A DNA stretch of 32,026 nucleotides from Anaerolineales bacterium (GTDB taxonomy: Bacteria > Chloroflexota > Anaerolineae > Anaerolineales > Villigracilaceae), in NCBI GenBank assembly GCA_017985935.1, contig JAGNWT010000044.1, positions 1-32,026 of the forward strand. Reading direction: 5' to 3'. Position numbers and translations under genes: made by a program. Shown here in pieces: positions 1-7,531 of this stretch. Under the pieces are notes generated by a model, which saw only the letters and a list, made by a program, of their open reading frames with translations, was not told where the DNA came from and ran no database searches. Within the stretch, counting starts at the first letter, position 1, and each line of letters opens with the position of its first letter.

Positions 1-18
1 CTCATCCTCCCGTCTGTT

Positions 19-46
19 TTGTTTTTAAATGCGGCGCTGTTACAAT
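19..46 (+). promoter_or_regulatory. Possible sigma70-type promoter for the nitroreductase gene
   Basis: A TACAAT hexamer at 41-46 lies 16 nt after a weak TTGTTT at 19-24. The start codon follows 30 nt later, leaving room for a leader with an AAGAGG ribosome binding site. The -35 match is poor, so this is only a candidate. Confidence 0.4.
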
Positions 47-76
47 GAAGCAAACATCCATTAAAAAGAGGTCCGC

Positions 77-601
77 ATGAACGTATCCGATGCCATCCGC
101 CTGAAACGCGCCGTAAGAAAATTCCAAGACGCTCCCCTGCCCGCAGATGTGATCCACAACATCCTGAACGCAGGGCGCAGGTCTCAGTCATCCAAGAACG
201 GACAAGCCTGGCAGTTCATCGCCATTCAAGACCGTGGAACGCTGCAAGCACTTTCCCAATGCGGCGAGTGGGCGGGGCACATCGCCGGCGCGGCTTTGTG
301 CGTGGCGATCCTCACCCCGGAACCCACAGCAAAATTCCAAACCATGTTCGATGCGGGTCAAGCCGCAGCCTTCATGCAGCTCGCCGCTTGGGAGTTGGGA
401 GTCGGGTCCTGCCCGGCTTCGATCTACGAACCTGAAAAAGCGCGCGACATTTTAGGCTTCCCAAACGAATGGCACCTGCGGGTGGCTCTCTCATTTGGGT
501 ATGCTTTGGAGGAAGAGGTATTATCTGCAACGCCAAAGAAGGGTGGACGGGCGGCGTTGGAAGATGTTGTCCATTGGGATAAATGGCAGAGATTGAAATA
601 A
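77..601 (+). CDS. Nitroreductase family protein (FMN-dependent oxidoreductase)
   Basis: A 174-aa protein of the nitroreductase fold, a family that uses FMN and NAD(P)H to reduce nitro groups, flavins, quinones or similar acceptors in the cytoplasm. The N-terminus carries the typical phosphate-binding R-A-V-R-K-F stretch (residues 11-17). The middle has the family's G-x-A-x-x-F-M-x-L-A-A helix followed by the E-L-G-x-G-S segment (about 92-116). The C-terminal R-V-A-L-S-F-G-Y strand is also family-typical. The length fits the short single-domain members. The ATG at 77 is preceded by AAGAGG at suitable spacing. The gene stands alone: it has its own candidate promoter and ends at a bidirectional terminator shared with the next, convergent gene. 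The substrate cannot be told from sequence. Confidence 0.88.
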   Translation: MNVSDAIRLKRAVRKFQDAPLPADVIHNILNAGRRSQSSKNGQAWQFIAIQDRGTLQALSQCGEWAGHIAGAALCVAILTPEPTAKFQTMFDAGQAAAFMQLAAWELGVGSCPASIYEPEKARDILGFPNEWHLRVALSFGYALEEEVLSATPKKGGRAALEDVVHWDKWQRLK

Positions 602-638
602 CCGCCAGTCGTGATGCCCGTTATACAGGAATTAAAAC

Positions 639-680
639 AAAGACCTCTGTGTTGTTGATCACACAGAGGTCTTTTATTTT
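639..680. terminator. Bidirectional intrinsic terminator
   Basis: A perfect 14-bp stem (639-652 with 661-674) closes an 8-nt loop. It is followed by a T-rich run on the + strand, and the - strand side also runs into T-rich sequence. It lies between two convergent genes and can serve both. Confidence 0.88.
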
Positions 681-1185
681 ATCCTTGCGATGACCCGTCC
701 TGCTCTTTGGGCTTGATCTCGCTATCGAGCACCCTTTGGAAGAAGTTACGCGTCTCTTCGAGCACGATCGAGTTCAGGATGTCGAGCTCTTTTTCGAGAT
801 CCCTTTTTTCGGGTTTGGTCGCCAGGAAGCGGTCACGTTCCTTTTCGAGGCGGGTGGCGTTGATGACCATGTCTCGCCAGGTGGAGCCCCAGTGGAAGTT
901 CTGTCCCAGCCCGCTGATGACGGTCAACGTGGCCGCAATGATCGGGGTCGCCACCGCAAAGCTGTTCTTGATCCACGCGGGGTCCTGAAGAAACTCAGCG
1001 GCAGAAATGGAGGAGATCAGGGTGACCAGCGAACCAAGGATGATCGTCCATGTGCGGTAGCGCTTAAACGCCTTCTTGTTACTGCTGCTCGCGCCCCAGT
1101 AATAATCGATCTTGCTTTTATATTGGTTCAACACATAATCTTCATCAATGACTTTAATCAGTTTGGGAATCTCAGAATCACTCAT
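679..1185 (-). CDS. DUF4231 (SLATT-like) two-helix membrane protein
   Basis: A 168-aa protein with an N-terminal amphipathic stretch, two hydrophobic segments (about residues 47-64 and 77-96), and a C-terminal helical region with the W-R-D-M-V-I-N-A-T-R-L-E-K-E pattern that marks DUF4231. That family is related to SLATT-domain proteins, which others have proposed to act as membrane effectors in conflict systems; no function is established for this member. I chose the ATG at 1185 over the one two codons upstream (1191), because GGAGG at 1193-1197 sits 7 nt from 1185 but only 1 nt from 1191. No nuclease, cyclase or NTPase partner lies next to it, so it appears as a stand-alone gene convergent with the nitroreductase and divergent from the acyl-CoA synthetase. 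Confidence 0.75.
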   Translation of the reverse strand: MSDSEIPKLIKVIDEDYVLNQYKSKIDYYWGASSSNKKAFKRYRTWTIILGSLVTLISSISAAEFLQDPAWIKNSFAVATPIIAATLTVISGLGQNFHWGSTWRDMVINATRLEKERDRFLATKPEKRDLEKELDILNSIVLEETRNFFQRVLDSEIKPKEQDGSSQG

Positions 1186-1293
1186 GACCATGCCTCCGTG
1201 TTATTTTTGCAGCCTGCGAATACAATGATGAAATACATTATCGCACTATTTTCCAAAATCAGAGTTGGCAATTTCACACATCCGGCGGGCGTA

Positions 1294-1320
1294 TTGCCCC
1301 GCTTACATTTGTGGTTTAAT
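1294..1320 (+). promoter_or_regulatory. Candidate promoter giving a leaderless transcript
   Basis: TTTAAT at 1315-1320 ends exactly 6 nt before the ATG at 1327, and no ribosome binding site lies between them. TTGCCC at 1294-1299 is a possible but closely spaced -35 box. If the hexamer is the -10 box, transcription would start at or near the A of the ATG. Confidence 0.35.
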
Positions 1321-1326
1321 ACCCGC

Positions 1327-3378
1327 ATGGACTCACCCCTCCTCCCCTTCTTTCAACCCAAAGGCGTCGTGGTCATCGGCGCATCCACCTCGCCCGAAAA
1401 GCTCGGCTACGGCGTGGCACGGAATCTCATCCAAAGCGGGTACACAGGCGCGATCCATTTTGTGAGTCAGAAAAGCGGCACGTTGTTCGACCGTCCGCTT
1501 TATACAAATCTCAATGAAGTGCCCGACCCGGTGGATCTGGCGATCCTGATCGTCCCGACTCAGGCAACTCCACAAACCATCGAAGACTGCGCGAAAAGAG
1601 GAATCAAAGCCGCGACCATCGTCTCCGCGGGCTTTCGTGAGGTCGGCGCGGAGGGCGCTGCGCTCGAAGCGCAATGCGTGGAGGCTGCCCAAAAGCACGG
1701 CGTGCGGCTGCTCGGACCCAATTGCATCGGCACGCTCGACACCCATCTGCCGCTTGACACCACCTTCCTGCAGCCGCCCATGCCCACTCAGGGCGGAATC
1801 GGATTCATCTCGCATTCGGGCGCATTTGCCGCCGCGGTCATTGACTGGGCGCGCGAACAGGGCTTTGGCTTTTCGCAGATCGTCAGCCTCGGCAACCAGG
1901 CCGACGTCAACGAGACCGATGTGCTGCCGCAAGTGGCAAGCGATGAACACACCAAGGTCATCGTGCTTTACATGGAAAGCGTTTCAGACGGACGCAAGTT
2001 CGTGCAAGCCGCCAGCGAGGTCACCAAACACAAACCCGTCATCGCGCTCAAGGTCGGACGATTTGAAGCAGGACAAAAAGCCGCCGCCTCGCACACCGGC
2101 GCGCTGGCTGGCTCCGAAGCCGCCTTCGATGCAGCCTTTGCCAAAGCAGGAATCTTGCGTGCAGACACCGCCGAGCAGATGTTCGATTGGGCGCGGGCTT
2201 TGGAGAATTGTCCGCTGCCGAACGGGAAGCGCATGGCGATCTTGACCAACGCGGGCGGACCGGGAGTCATTGCCGCCGATGCCCTCGAAACGAACGGCTT
2301 GGTCCTGTCTCAATTGACAGAGTCCACGCTGAAAAATTTATCCGCCAACCTGCCGCCCTCTGCCAGCGTCCACAATCCCGTGGATATGCTCGCCTCGGCA
2401 TCGCCTGAGACCTACGCCTCCTGCCTGAAAAGTTTGTTGCAAGACGAAAACGTGGACGGCGTGCTGGTCATCCTCCCTCCGCCGCCGATGTTCAAAACCG
2501 AAGAGGTGGCAGAGACATTGATCGCAGCCATCGGTCATTCCGATAAACCTGTTGTCATTGCGCTGATGGGCTCCACGCTTGTGGAAACAGCAGAGCAAAG
2601 ATTCAGAAGCGCAAAAGTGCAAACCTATGCTTTCCCCGAGCGGGCGGCATCCGCTTTGGGAGTGCTGGCAAAACGAAAAGCCTTCCTCACCAACTTCAAC
2701 GATGAACAACCGACCAAAAAGCAGTCCATCCGATCTTCACAGCCTACTGTTGATGAACTTCTCGCCGCCTACGACATCCCAACCACGCCGATCAAACTCG
2801 CCCAGAACGAAACCGAAGCCGCCACCCTCGCCAAAGCACTGGGCTTTCCTGTGGTGATGAAGATCGCCTCGCCCGATATTCTGCACAAGTCAGATATTGG
2901 CGGCGTGCTGTTGAACATCAATTCGGAAGAGGAAGTCAACCGCGGCTATGTACTCTTGATGCAGCGCGCACAGCAGGCAAAACCCAACGCACACATCGAA
3001 GGCGTTCACATCCAACGGCAGATCCCGCAGGGACAGGAAGTCATCATCGGCGCGGTGCGCGATCCGCTTTTTGGGGCGTTGATGATGTTCGGCTCGGGCG
3101 GCATCGAGGTGGAAGGACTCAAGGATGTGGCATTTGCGTTAGCACCGCTGAATCAAGCCGGGGCGCGGGAAATGATCCGCAAGACCTGGGCAGGTAGGAA
3201 GCTGAAAGGCTTTCGCAGCATCCCTGCCGTGGATGAAGATTCTGTCATCGATGTGCTCATCAAACTTTCGCATCTGGCAATGGACAACGAATCCATCGAA
3301 GAGATCGAGATCAATCCATTGCGGGTGCTGGGCAATGGCGCGGTGGCTGTGGATGTTCGGGTAAAATTGCGCGCATGA
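1327..3378 (+). CDS. Acetate/acyl-CoA ligase, ADP-forming (fused alpha-beta)
   Basis: A 683-aa single-chain ADP-forming acyl-CoA synthetase, which converts acyl-CoA, ADP and phosphate to the free acid, ATP and CoA; in anaerobes it is typically used to harvest ATP from acetyl-CoA. Domain order is a CoA-binding Rossmann fold (about 5-130, with V-V-I-G-A-S), two succinyl-CoA-ligase-like domains (about 150-450), and an ATP-grasp domain (about 470-683). The phospho-histidine is H256 in A-S-H-T-G-A-L-A-G. The ATP-grasp part has D-I-L-H-K-S-D-I-G-G-V and ends in E-I-E-I-N-P-L. No GNAT domain is present, which argues against a Pat-type protein acetyltransferase. The frame stays open upstream to 736, but that part lies antisense to the DUF4231 gene and has no family match, so the start is ATG 1327. 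The stop overlaps the next gene as ATGA. Confidence 0.9.
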   Translation: MDSPLLPFFQPKGVVVIGASTSPEKLGYGVARNLIQSGYTGAIHFVSQKSGTLFDRPLYTNLNEVPDPVDLAILIVPTQATPQTIEDCAKRGIKAATIVSAGFREVGAEGAALEAQCVEAAQKHGVRLLGPNCIGTLDTHLPLDTTFLQPPMPTQGGIGFISHSGAFAAAVIDWAREQGFGFSQIVSLGNQADVNETDVLPQVASDEHTKVIVLYMESVSDGRKFVQAASEVTKHKPVIALKVGRFEAGQKAAASHTGALAGSEAAFDAAFAKAGILRADTAEQMFDWARALENCPLPNGKRMAILTNAGGPGVIAADALETNGLVLSQLTESTLKNLSANLPPSASVHNPVDMLASASPETYASCLKSLLQDENVDGVLVILPPPPMFKTEEVAETLIAAIGHSDKPVVIALMGSTLVETAEQRFRSAKVQTYAFPERAASALGVLAKRKAFLTNFNDEQPTKKQSIRSSQPTVDELLAAYDIPTTPIKLAQNETEAATLAKALGFPVVMKIASPDILHKSDIGGVLLNINSEEEVNRGYVLLMQRAQQAKPNAHIEGVHIQRQIPQGQEVIIGAVRDPLFGALMMFGSGGIEVEGLKDVAFALAPLNQAGAREMIRKTWAGRKLKGFRSIPAVDEDSVIDVLIKLSHLAMDNESIEEIEINPLRVLGNGAVAVDVRVKLRA

Positions 3379-4175
3379 TCCAACTCTCGAACATCACTTA
3401 TTACCCCGTCAAAGCCTGCCGCGGATTCGATGTGGCTGAATCTTTTGTCGAACGCATGGGGCTGACGAACGACCGCCGCATGATGGTCGTCACACCTGAT
3501 GGTGAATTTCTAACCCAGCGTGAAGCGCCCAAACTCGCGCTCGTCACACCCACCTTTCTTGACGATACTTTACTAAAACTTTCCGCGCCGAATTTTGACA
3601 CCCTGATCTTTGAAGTGGAAAAGAAAGGCGAAATTTTCCCCGTCAATATTTGGAGCAGTGAAAACGTCGCAAGCATCAGGCAGGACGAATCAGTGACCGA
3701 CTGGCTTTCGGAATGGCTGGGCATAAAAACACACCTGGTGTATTTTGCAAAGGGATACAAACGCAAAATAAATCCGGAATATGCGGTCAATGCGGATGAC
3801 CACACCGGGTTTGCCGACGGTTACCCGATCTTGATCATCTCTGAAGAATCGCTTCAGGACTTAAACTCACGGCTTGATTCGCCCGTCCCAATGAATCGTT
3901 TCCGCCCGAACATTGTGGTCAAAGGCTGTGAGCCGTTCGCGGAAGATTCGTGGAAGCGCATCCGCATCGGCGGCGTGGAAATGGCGCTCGTGAAGCCCTG
4001 TCCGCGCTGCGTGGTGACAACCATCGACAAGGAAACACTGGCGAAGAACAAGGAGCCGCTCAAGACCCTGAACTCCTATCGCAATCATGAGCTGGGAGCG
4101 ATCTTCGGCATGAACGTCATCCCGCTGAACGAAGGCACGATCAAGGTCGGGATGAACGTGGAGATCATCGCGTAA
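3375..4175 (+). CDS. MOSC domain protein (YcbX/mARC-like)
   Basis: A 266-aa protein with an N-terminal beta-barrel MOSC_N domain (about 1-115, beginning with the typical Y-P-V-K-A-C-R-G) and a C-terminal MOSC domain (about 125-266). The N-R-F-R-P-N segment and the C209-P-R-C212-V-V-T-T-I-D motif match the family; C212 is in the position of the cysteine that binds molybdenum in mARC proteins. Such proteins bind molybdenum cofactor and reduce N-hydroxylated compounds; the substrate here is unknown. The ATG overlaps the previous stop (ATGA) and the stop overlaps the next start (TAATG), so translation of the three genes is probably coupled. No ferredoxin domain is fused, so a separate electron donor would be needed. 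Confidence 0.87.
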   Translation: MIQLSNITYYPVKACRGFDVAESFVERMGLTNDRRMMVVTPDGEFLTQREAPKLALVTPTFLDDTLLKLSAPNFDTLIFEVEKKGEIFPVNIWSSENVASIRQDESVTDWLSEWLGIKTHLVYFAKGYKRKINPEYAVNADDHTGFADGYPILIISEESLQDLNSRLDSPVPMNRFRPNIVVKGCEPFAEDSWKRIRIGGVEMALVKPCPRCVVTTIDKETLAKNKEPLKTLNSYRNHELGAIFGMNVIPLNEGTIKVGMNVEIIA

Positions 4176-4423
4176 TGGATTCCATCATCAACATCCTCGG
4201 CTGGGCAGGGACGGTGCTCTACCTCATCGCCTATGGGCTGGTCTCTGCCAAAAAAGTAGAAGGCGACTCGTGGACGTATCAGGGGTTGAACATCGTTGCG
4301 GGGATCTGCCTCATCGTCAATACTTTTTATTTGCAGGCGTATCCGTCCGCGGGTTTGAATATCGCCTGGGTCGGCATCGCCTTTCTGACATTGGGGCGCA
4401 AGGTCTGGATGAAAAATGGCTGA
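4175..4423 (+). CDS. Small CBU_0592-like membrane protein
   Basis: An 82-aa protein with three predicted membrane segments (about 5-22, 35-52, 58-75) and a short basic C-terminus. The pattern L-G-W-x-G at the start, L-x-x-Y in helix 1, Q-x-x-N in the middle and Y-P-S/N-x-x-W near the end resembles the CBU_0592 family of small integral membrane proteins, whose function is unknown. It begins in the stop codon of the MOSC gene (TAATG) and overlaps the following deacetylase gene by 8 nt, so it is a true operon member rather than a chance frame. Confidence 0.75.
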   Translation: MDSIINILGWAGTVLYLIAYGLVSAKKVEGDSWTYQGLNIVAGICLIVNTFYLQAYPSAGLNIAWVGIAFLTLGRKVWMKNG

Positions 4424-5201
4424 CATTTCACGCAGAGACTTTCTCAAACTGGGCGGCGCGGCGCTGCTCGGCATTTCCGCAGGGAAGTTCATTCCGCCCA
4501 CCGAGTTCGAGGATGAGCCGAACTTCACCGCGCCCCTGATCTGGAACGGCACGCGCAAGTTCAAGCGCATGGCATTCACCTACGATGATTGCTACCTGCT
4601 GAACAAAATGCAGGCGCTCGAAGAACTGCTCGATCAATTCCCCAAATTCAAAGTGACCTTCTTCCCCGTCGGCTTGAAACTGCTCGACCTTGAGAAGCAG
4701 GACAAAGGCATCTGGAAGCGTCTGGTGGACAAGGGGCATGAGATCGGCTATCACACCTTCGATCATGTCAACCTCGGGGTGATGTCTCCACCCACCGCGC
4801 TGATGGATTTCGACAAGTGGAACAACGCACTGACCGAAGTGCTTGGCGCACCGTACGCCGTGCGCTTCGTCCGCCCGCCGTATGACATCATCAGCTACAC
4901 ACTGGATGTCTTATGCCAGGAGCGCGGACTGGTCGCGACCTTGTTCTCCCTTGGCGGCGGCGGCGAACCTGATGTGGTAGTGAGAGCCATACAAAAAGGA
5001 AGAGGCGGCGACATCGTCCAGATGCACATCCGCACCCAGGATTACAACTCCAGCATGAAAGCCTTCCCGTGGCTGCAGGAGAATCAATGGGAACTGGTGA
5101 CGATGAGCAAACTTTACGACGATTATCTGCGCCAGAAGGTCAATGCGGACGGCTGCGATCTGAACACAGGGACATCCCTGACGCGCACTTGTGTTGAGTG
5201 A
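4416..5201 (+). CDS. Tat-exported polysaccharide deacetylase (CE4/NodB-like)
   Basis: A 261-aa protein with a twin-arginine signal (S-R-R-D-F-L-K-L, residues 5-12) followed by a short hydrophobic stretch, so it is exported folded and may stay anchored. The NodB homology region is complete: T-Y-D-D (D57, D58) supplies the catalytic base and metal ligand, H113-x3-H117 gives the two zinc-binding histidines, and R153-P-P-Y156 matches motif 3. CE4 enzymes remove acetyl groups from N-acetylglucosamine in chitin, peptidoglycan or exopolysaccharide; some relatives act on other amides, so the substrate is open. The common glycine of T-F-D-D-G is replaced by cysteine (C59). It is the last gene of the overlapping run beginning at 1327 and ends at a strong terminator. 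Confidence 0.85.
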   Translation: MADISRRDFLKLGGAALLGISAGKFIPPTEFEDEPNFTAPLIWNGTRKFKRMAFTYDDCYLLNKMQALEELLDQFPKFKVTFFPVGLKLLDLEKQDKGIWKRLVDKGHEIGYHTFDHVNLGVMSPPTALMDFDKWNNALTEVLGAPYAVRFVRPPYDIISYTLDVLCQERGLVATLFSLGGGGEPDVVVRAIQKGRGGDIVQMHIRTQDYNSSMKAFPWLQENQWELVTMSKLYDDYLRQKVNADGCDLNTGTSLTRTCVE

Positions 5202-5210
5202 GAAGTAAAA

Positions 5211-5250
5211 AAGGCAGTTACTTCACAAAGTAACTGCCTTTCCTTTTTTC
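5211..5250. terminator. Bidirectional intrinsic terminator
   Basis: A 13-bp perfect stem (5211-5223 with 5228-5240) with a CACA loop is followed by a T-rich tail on the + strand. On the - strand the stem runs into TTTTTTAC. It separates the convergent deacetylase and desulfhydrase genes. Confidence 0.88.
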
Positions 5251-5269
5251 TATCAACTACTGCTTATTT

Positions 5270-5290
5270 CCCAATCCCTAATCCCCGATC
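5270..5290. repeat. Degenerate heptamer tract at the end of the desulfhydrase gene
   Basis: Three exact 7-nt units begin at 5270, 5277 and 5284 with consensus CCNRATC. The stop codon of the - strand gene (5278-5280) lies inside the second unit, so the repeat forms the C-terminus and the stop. Confidence 0.6.
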
Positions 5291-6252
5291 ACATCCTGAG
5301 AATATTTATCCGCAAAGAGGGCGGGCTGACCGCCTGTGTGCCAGAACAGAACGGTCTCGTCCTTCTTGAAGAATCCCTTGCGGATGAGGTCGATCATCCC
5401 TGCTGCGGCGCGCCCCGTGTAAACAGGGTCAAGCAAAAGCCCCTCGGTGCTGGCGAAGTATTTGATCGCCTCGCGCTCCCCTTCCCCGAAGACCCCGTAT
5501 CCCGCCTGACAATAATTCTCGGTTGCCAGAACATCGTCGTGATTGAAGTTGATCCGCTCGCCGAGCCTTTCGCTGGCATCAGATGCAAGCGCAGAGACAT
5601 GCGCCTTCAGTTCGATCTCTGGCTCGTCAATGCTGATTCCCAACACCCTGCCTTTGAAACCGAACAAACGCTGACCCAGCACCAATCCCGCATGCGTGCC
5701 GCCTGAAGATGTGCCGAACACGATCCAATCTGCATGGACTTTCTGATCCATAAATTCCTGCATCGCGAAGGCATAGCCCATCGCGCCTGTGGAACTCGAC
5801 CCACCATACGGGACGAGATAAGGCTTGCGTCCAGCCGCAACGGCGTTATCAAAAGTTTCCTGCAAAATGCGGTCTCGGTCTTTGCGGTCAGCGACGGTGA
5901 TGATCTCCGCGCCGAAAAGCTGGTCAAGTAAAAAATTTGCCGAAGGCTGGGAGGGGCGCTCGCCTGTCAGCACCAGTTTGCAGTCAAAGCCGAAGCGGGC
6001 GGCGGCGGCAACGGTCTGGCGGCAGTGATTCGATTGGATCGCTCCCGCCGAGATCAGCATATCTGCTCCCTGCTCGCGCGCCTCCGCAACCAGAAATTCC
6101 AATTTGCGAGTCTTGTTCCCGCCGAAAGCGAGTCCCGTCTGGTCATCGCGCTTGACGAGAATGCGAGGTCCGCCAAGAGCGGCGGTGAGGCGCGGCAGTT
6201 CTTCAATGGGCGTGGGAAGATGGGCAAAATTCAATCGGGCAATGGGTTTCAT
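5278..6252 (-). CDS. D-cysteine desulfhydrase / ACC deaminase-like PLP enzyme
   Basis: A 324-aa fold-type II PLP enzyme. The family turns D-cysteine into pyruvate, ammonia and H2S, or deaminates 1-aminocyclopropane-1-carboxylate; sequence alone does not decide which. The PLP lysine is K47 in G-G-N-K-T-R-K-L, followed by the substrate-binding S-N-H-C-R-Q-T loop (about 74-80), a glycine-rich phosphate-binding region near G-G-S-S-S-T-G, and a C-terminal H-T-G-G-Q-P-A-L-F. The length matches DcyD-type proteins. The ATG at 6252 has AAAGGAG five nt upstream. It is transcribed away from the femAB-like genes with 121 nt between, and the last codons and stop lie in a heptamer tract. Confidence 0.85.
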   Translation of the reverse strand: MKPIARLNFAHLPTPIEELPRLTAALGGPRILVKRDDQTGLAFGGNKTRKLEFLVAEAREQGADMLISAGAIQSNHCRQTVAAAARFGFDCKLVLTGERPSQPSANFLLDQLFGAEIITVADRKDRDRILQETFDNAVAAGRKPYLVPYGGSSSTGAMGYAFAMQEFMDQKVHADWIVFGTSSGGTHAGLVLGQRLFGFKGRVLGISIDEPEIELKAHVSALASDASERLGERINFNHDDVLATENYCQAGYGVFGEGEREAIKYFASTEGLLLDPVYTGRAAAGMIDLIRKGFFKKDETVLFWHTGGQPALFADKYSQDVIGD

Positions 6253-6261
6253 TTAACTCCT

Positions 6262-6374
6262 TTGTGATCACGAAAGGCACGAATTGACACAAAAGAAAAA
6301 TCAATACACAAATCGTTTCCATTCGGCATTGATCCTCCAAAGAAAATTTGGCTCTTCGTGTCCTTTGTGGATTC
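6262..6374. repeat. Inverted pair of CTTCGTGTCC-type repeats
   Basis: The spacer between two genes carries two diverged copies of one motif in opposite orientation. The right copy reads CTTCGTGTCCTTTGTGGATT (6354-6373); the left copy, on the other strand (about 6262-6286), reads TTCGTGCCTTTCGTGATC. About 65 nt separate them. The right copy runs into the stop codon (6374-6376) of the femAB-like gene. A related pair occurs at 16593-16645. Confidence 0.5.
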
Positions 6375-7531
6375 TACTCCAACCCCTGCTTGGTTCTTTC
6401 CTTCCCTCTCGAACGCATCACATCCAACACACGCGGCACGACCTCGGTGTACAACTTGTACCAAAGTTTGGTCGGTGCAAAATCATACGCACCCAGCGTA
6501 CGCACTACTTCGCCGCCCAAGCCTTCCTTGAAGCGATACACCCCCCACATTGAGTCGCTTTCGTTGAAGATCTCGGGCGCACCCCACAGATCGTAGGCGC
6601 TGCATCCGCCTGCCTTCGCGCTCTTCATCGCTTCCCATTGCAAAAGATAGGTCGGCATTTTTTCACGATGCAAATTGCGCGACATGCCATAGACATAATA
6701 AGCGCGACCCGCGAACATGAACAGGAAGATCGCAGCAACAGGCTCACCCTCAACCTCGGCGATCAGGGGAACACATGAAGGTATGTTTAATGTTGAAAGT
6801 TGAACGTTGGACATGAACAACTTCCAAACGGTCTGGTAATAATTTTCATCGCGGATCACAAAGCCATCACGCACGGAAGTCTCGGCGTACATTTTGTAAA
6901 GCAGCGGCAGGTCATCGAGCGTGCCCGTGCGGATGGTCACGCCCTTCTTCTCAGCCAGGCGGACGTTGTAGCGCGTCTTCGGCTTCATGCGCATGAGCAT
7001 TTCTTCTTCAGACGCAGAGAGATCAATGAGGACGGAATTTCGGAATTGGATCTGGTCGGACGAATAGACCCAGCCCCTGCGAATCAGATCGGACCGAACA
7101 GCCTGCCCGCTGTTTTCTGTGACATCCCCTTCGCTGTCAGGGACTCCGCGCCCAAGGGCGACATCGGGATCAACCTTCAAGAAGATCGCACCTTGTTTTC
7201 GCGCAAAGGCTTGCAGGTCGTTCAACACGCGAGTCCTCAAGGATGCATTATCCCAATTCATGAGCGGTCCTTTCGGCGCATAGAGAACCGACAGGCGGGC
7301 GGTAAATCCGCGGGAGAGGATTTGGCGTTTGAGAATGAGACAGGCGGCAGAACAGTGATCGGTAATTGGCGATTGGAAATTGGTGGAAATGTGAAACTTC
7401 CCATCATCTGTCCACACGGCGTAATAGGGAATCCAACCGTACTTCGCCTTCACCTGTCCCCATTCATAGGTTTGCAGGAAATGCGGGTTGGGAAGTTTTG
7501 AGATCAGCTCATTCCAATTCTGACTATTCAC
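6374..7531 (-). CDS. FemAB-like aminoacyltransferase, copy 1
   Basis: A 385-aa protein with the tandem GNAT-like fold of FemA/FemB/FemX enzymes, which transfer amino acids from aminoacyl-tRNA to peptidoglycan precursors; relatives in polysaccharide loci have unproven acceptors. Typical segments are L-Q-T-Y-E-W-G near the start, A-I-F-L-K-V-D-P-D, the M-K-P-K-T-R-Y-N-V-R-L-A-E-K-K-G-V block, and Y-L-L-Q-W-E-A-M-K near the C-terminus. It aligns along its length with the gene just upstream (7531-8523) but is longer, mainly because of two extra stretches that coincide with heptamer tracts. The start is GTG at 7531, sharing one base with the upstream stop (TAGTG); its N-terminus lines up with that of the paralogue. 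There is no clear ribosome binding site, so translation is probably coupled. Confidence 0.82.
   Translation of the reverse strand: MNSQNWNELISKLPNPHFLQTYEWGQVKAKYGWIPYYAVWTDDGKFHISTNFQSPITDHCSAACLILKRQILSRGFTARLSVLYAPKGPLMNWDNASLRTRVLNDLQAFARKQGAIFLKVDPDVALGRGVPDSEGDVTENSGQAVRSDLIRRGWVYSSDQIQFRNSVLIDLSASEEEMLMRMKPKTRYNVRLAEKKGVTIRTGTLDDLPLLYKMYAETSVRDGFVIRDENYYQTVWKLFMSNVQLSTLNIPSCVPLIAEVEGEPVAAIFLFMFAGRAYYVYGMSRNLHREKMPTYLLQWEAMKSAKAGGCSAYDLWGAPEIFNESDSMWGVYRFKEGLGGEVVRTLGAYDFAPTKLWYKLYTEVVPRVLDVMRSRGKERTKQGLE
6783..6810. repeat. In-frame degenerate heptamer tract in femAB copy 1 (C-terminal half)
   Basis: Four consecutive 7-nt units begin at 6783, 6790, 6797 and 6804 with consensus ANGTTGA. 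They encode part of a stretch (around N-V-Q-L-S-T-L-N-I-P-S) that the neighbouring paralogue lacks, where only about two residues occupy the same place. Confidence 0.65.
7358..7385. repeat. In-frame degenerate heptamer tract in femAB copy 1 (N-terminal half)
   Basis: Four consecutive 7-nt units begin at 7358, 7365, 7372 and 7379 with consensus ATTGGNN. They encode part of an insertion of roughly 20 residues (around F-H-I-S-T-N-F-Q-S-P-I-T-D-H) relative to the paralogue. Confidence 0.65.

Noticed and set aside
1214..1244. Imperfect palindrome with TGCGA/TCGCA ends in the divergent spacer
   Set aside because: Only five base pairs at the ends match; too weak to call an operator.
736..1326. Open upstream extension of the acyl-CoA synthetase frame
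   Set aside because: It lies antisense to the DUF4231 gene, resembles no part of the family, and the family N-terminus begins right after ATG 1327.
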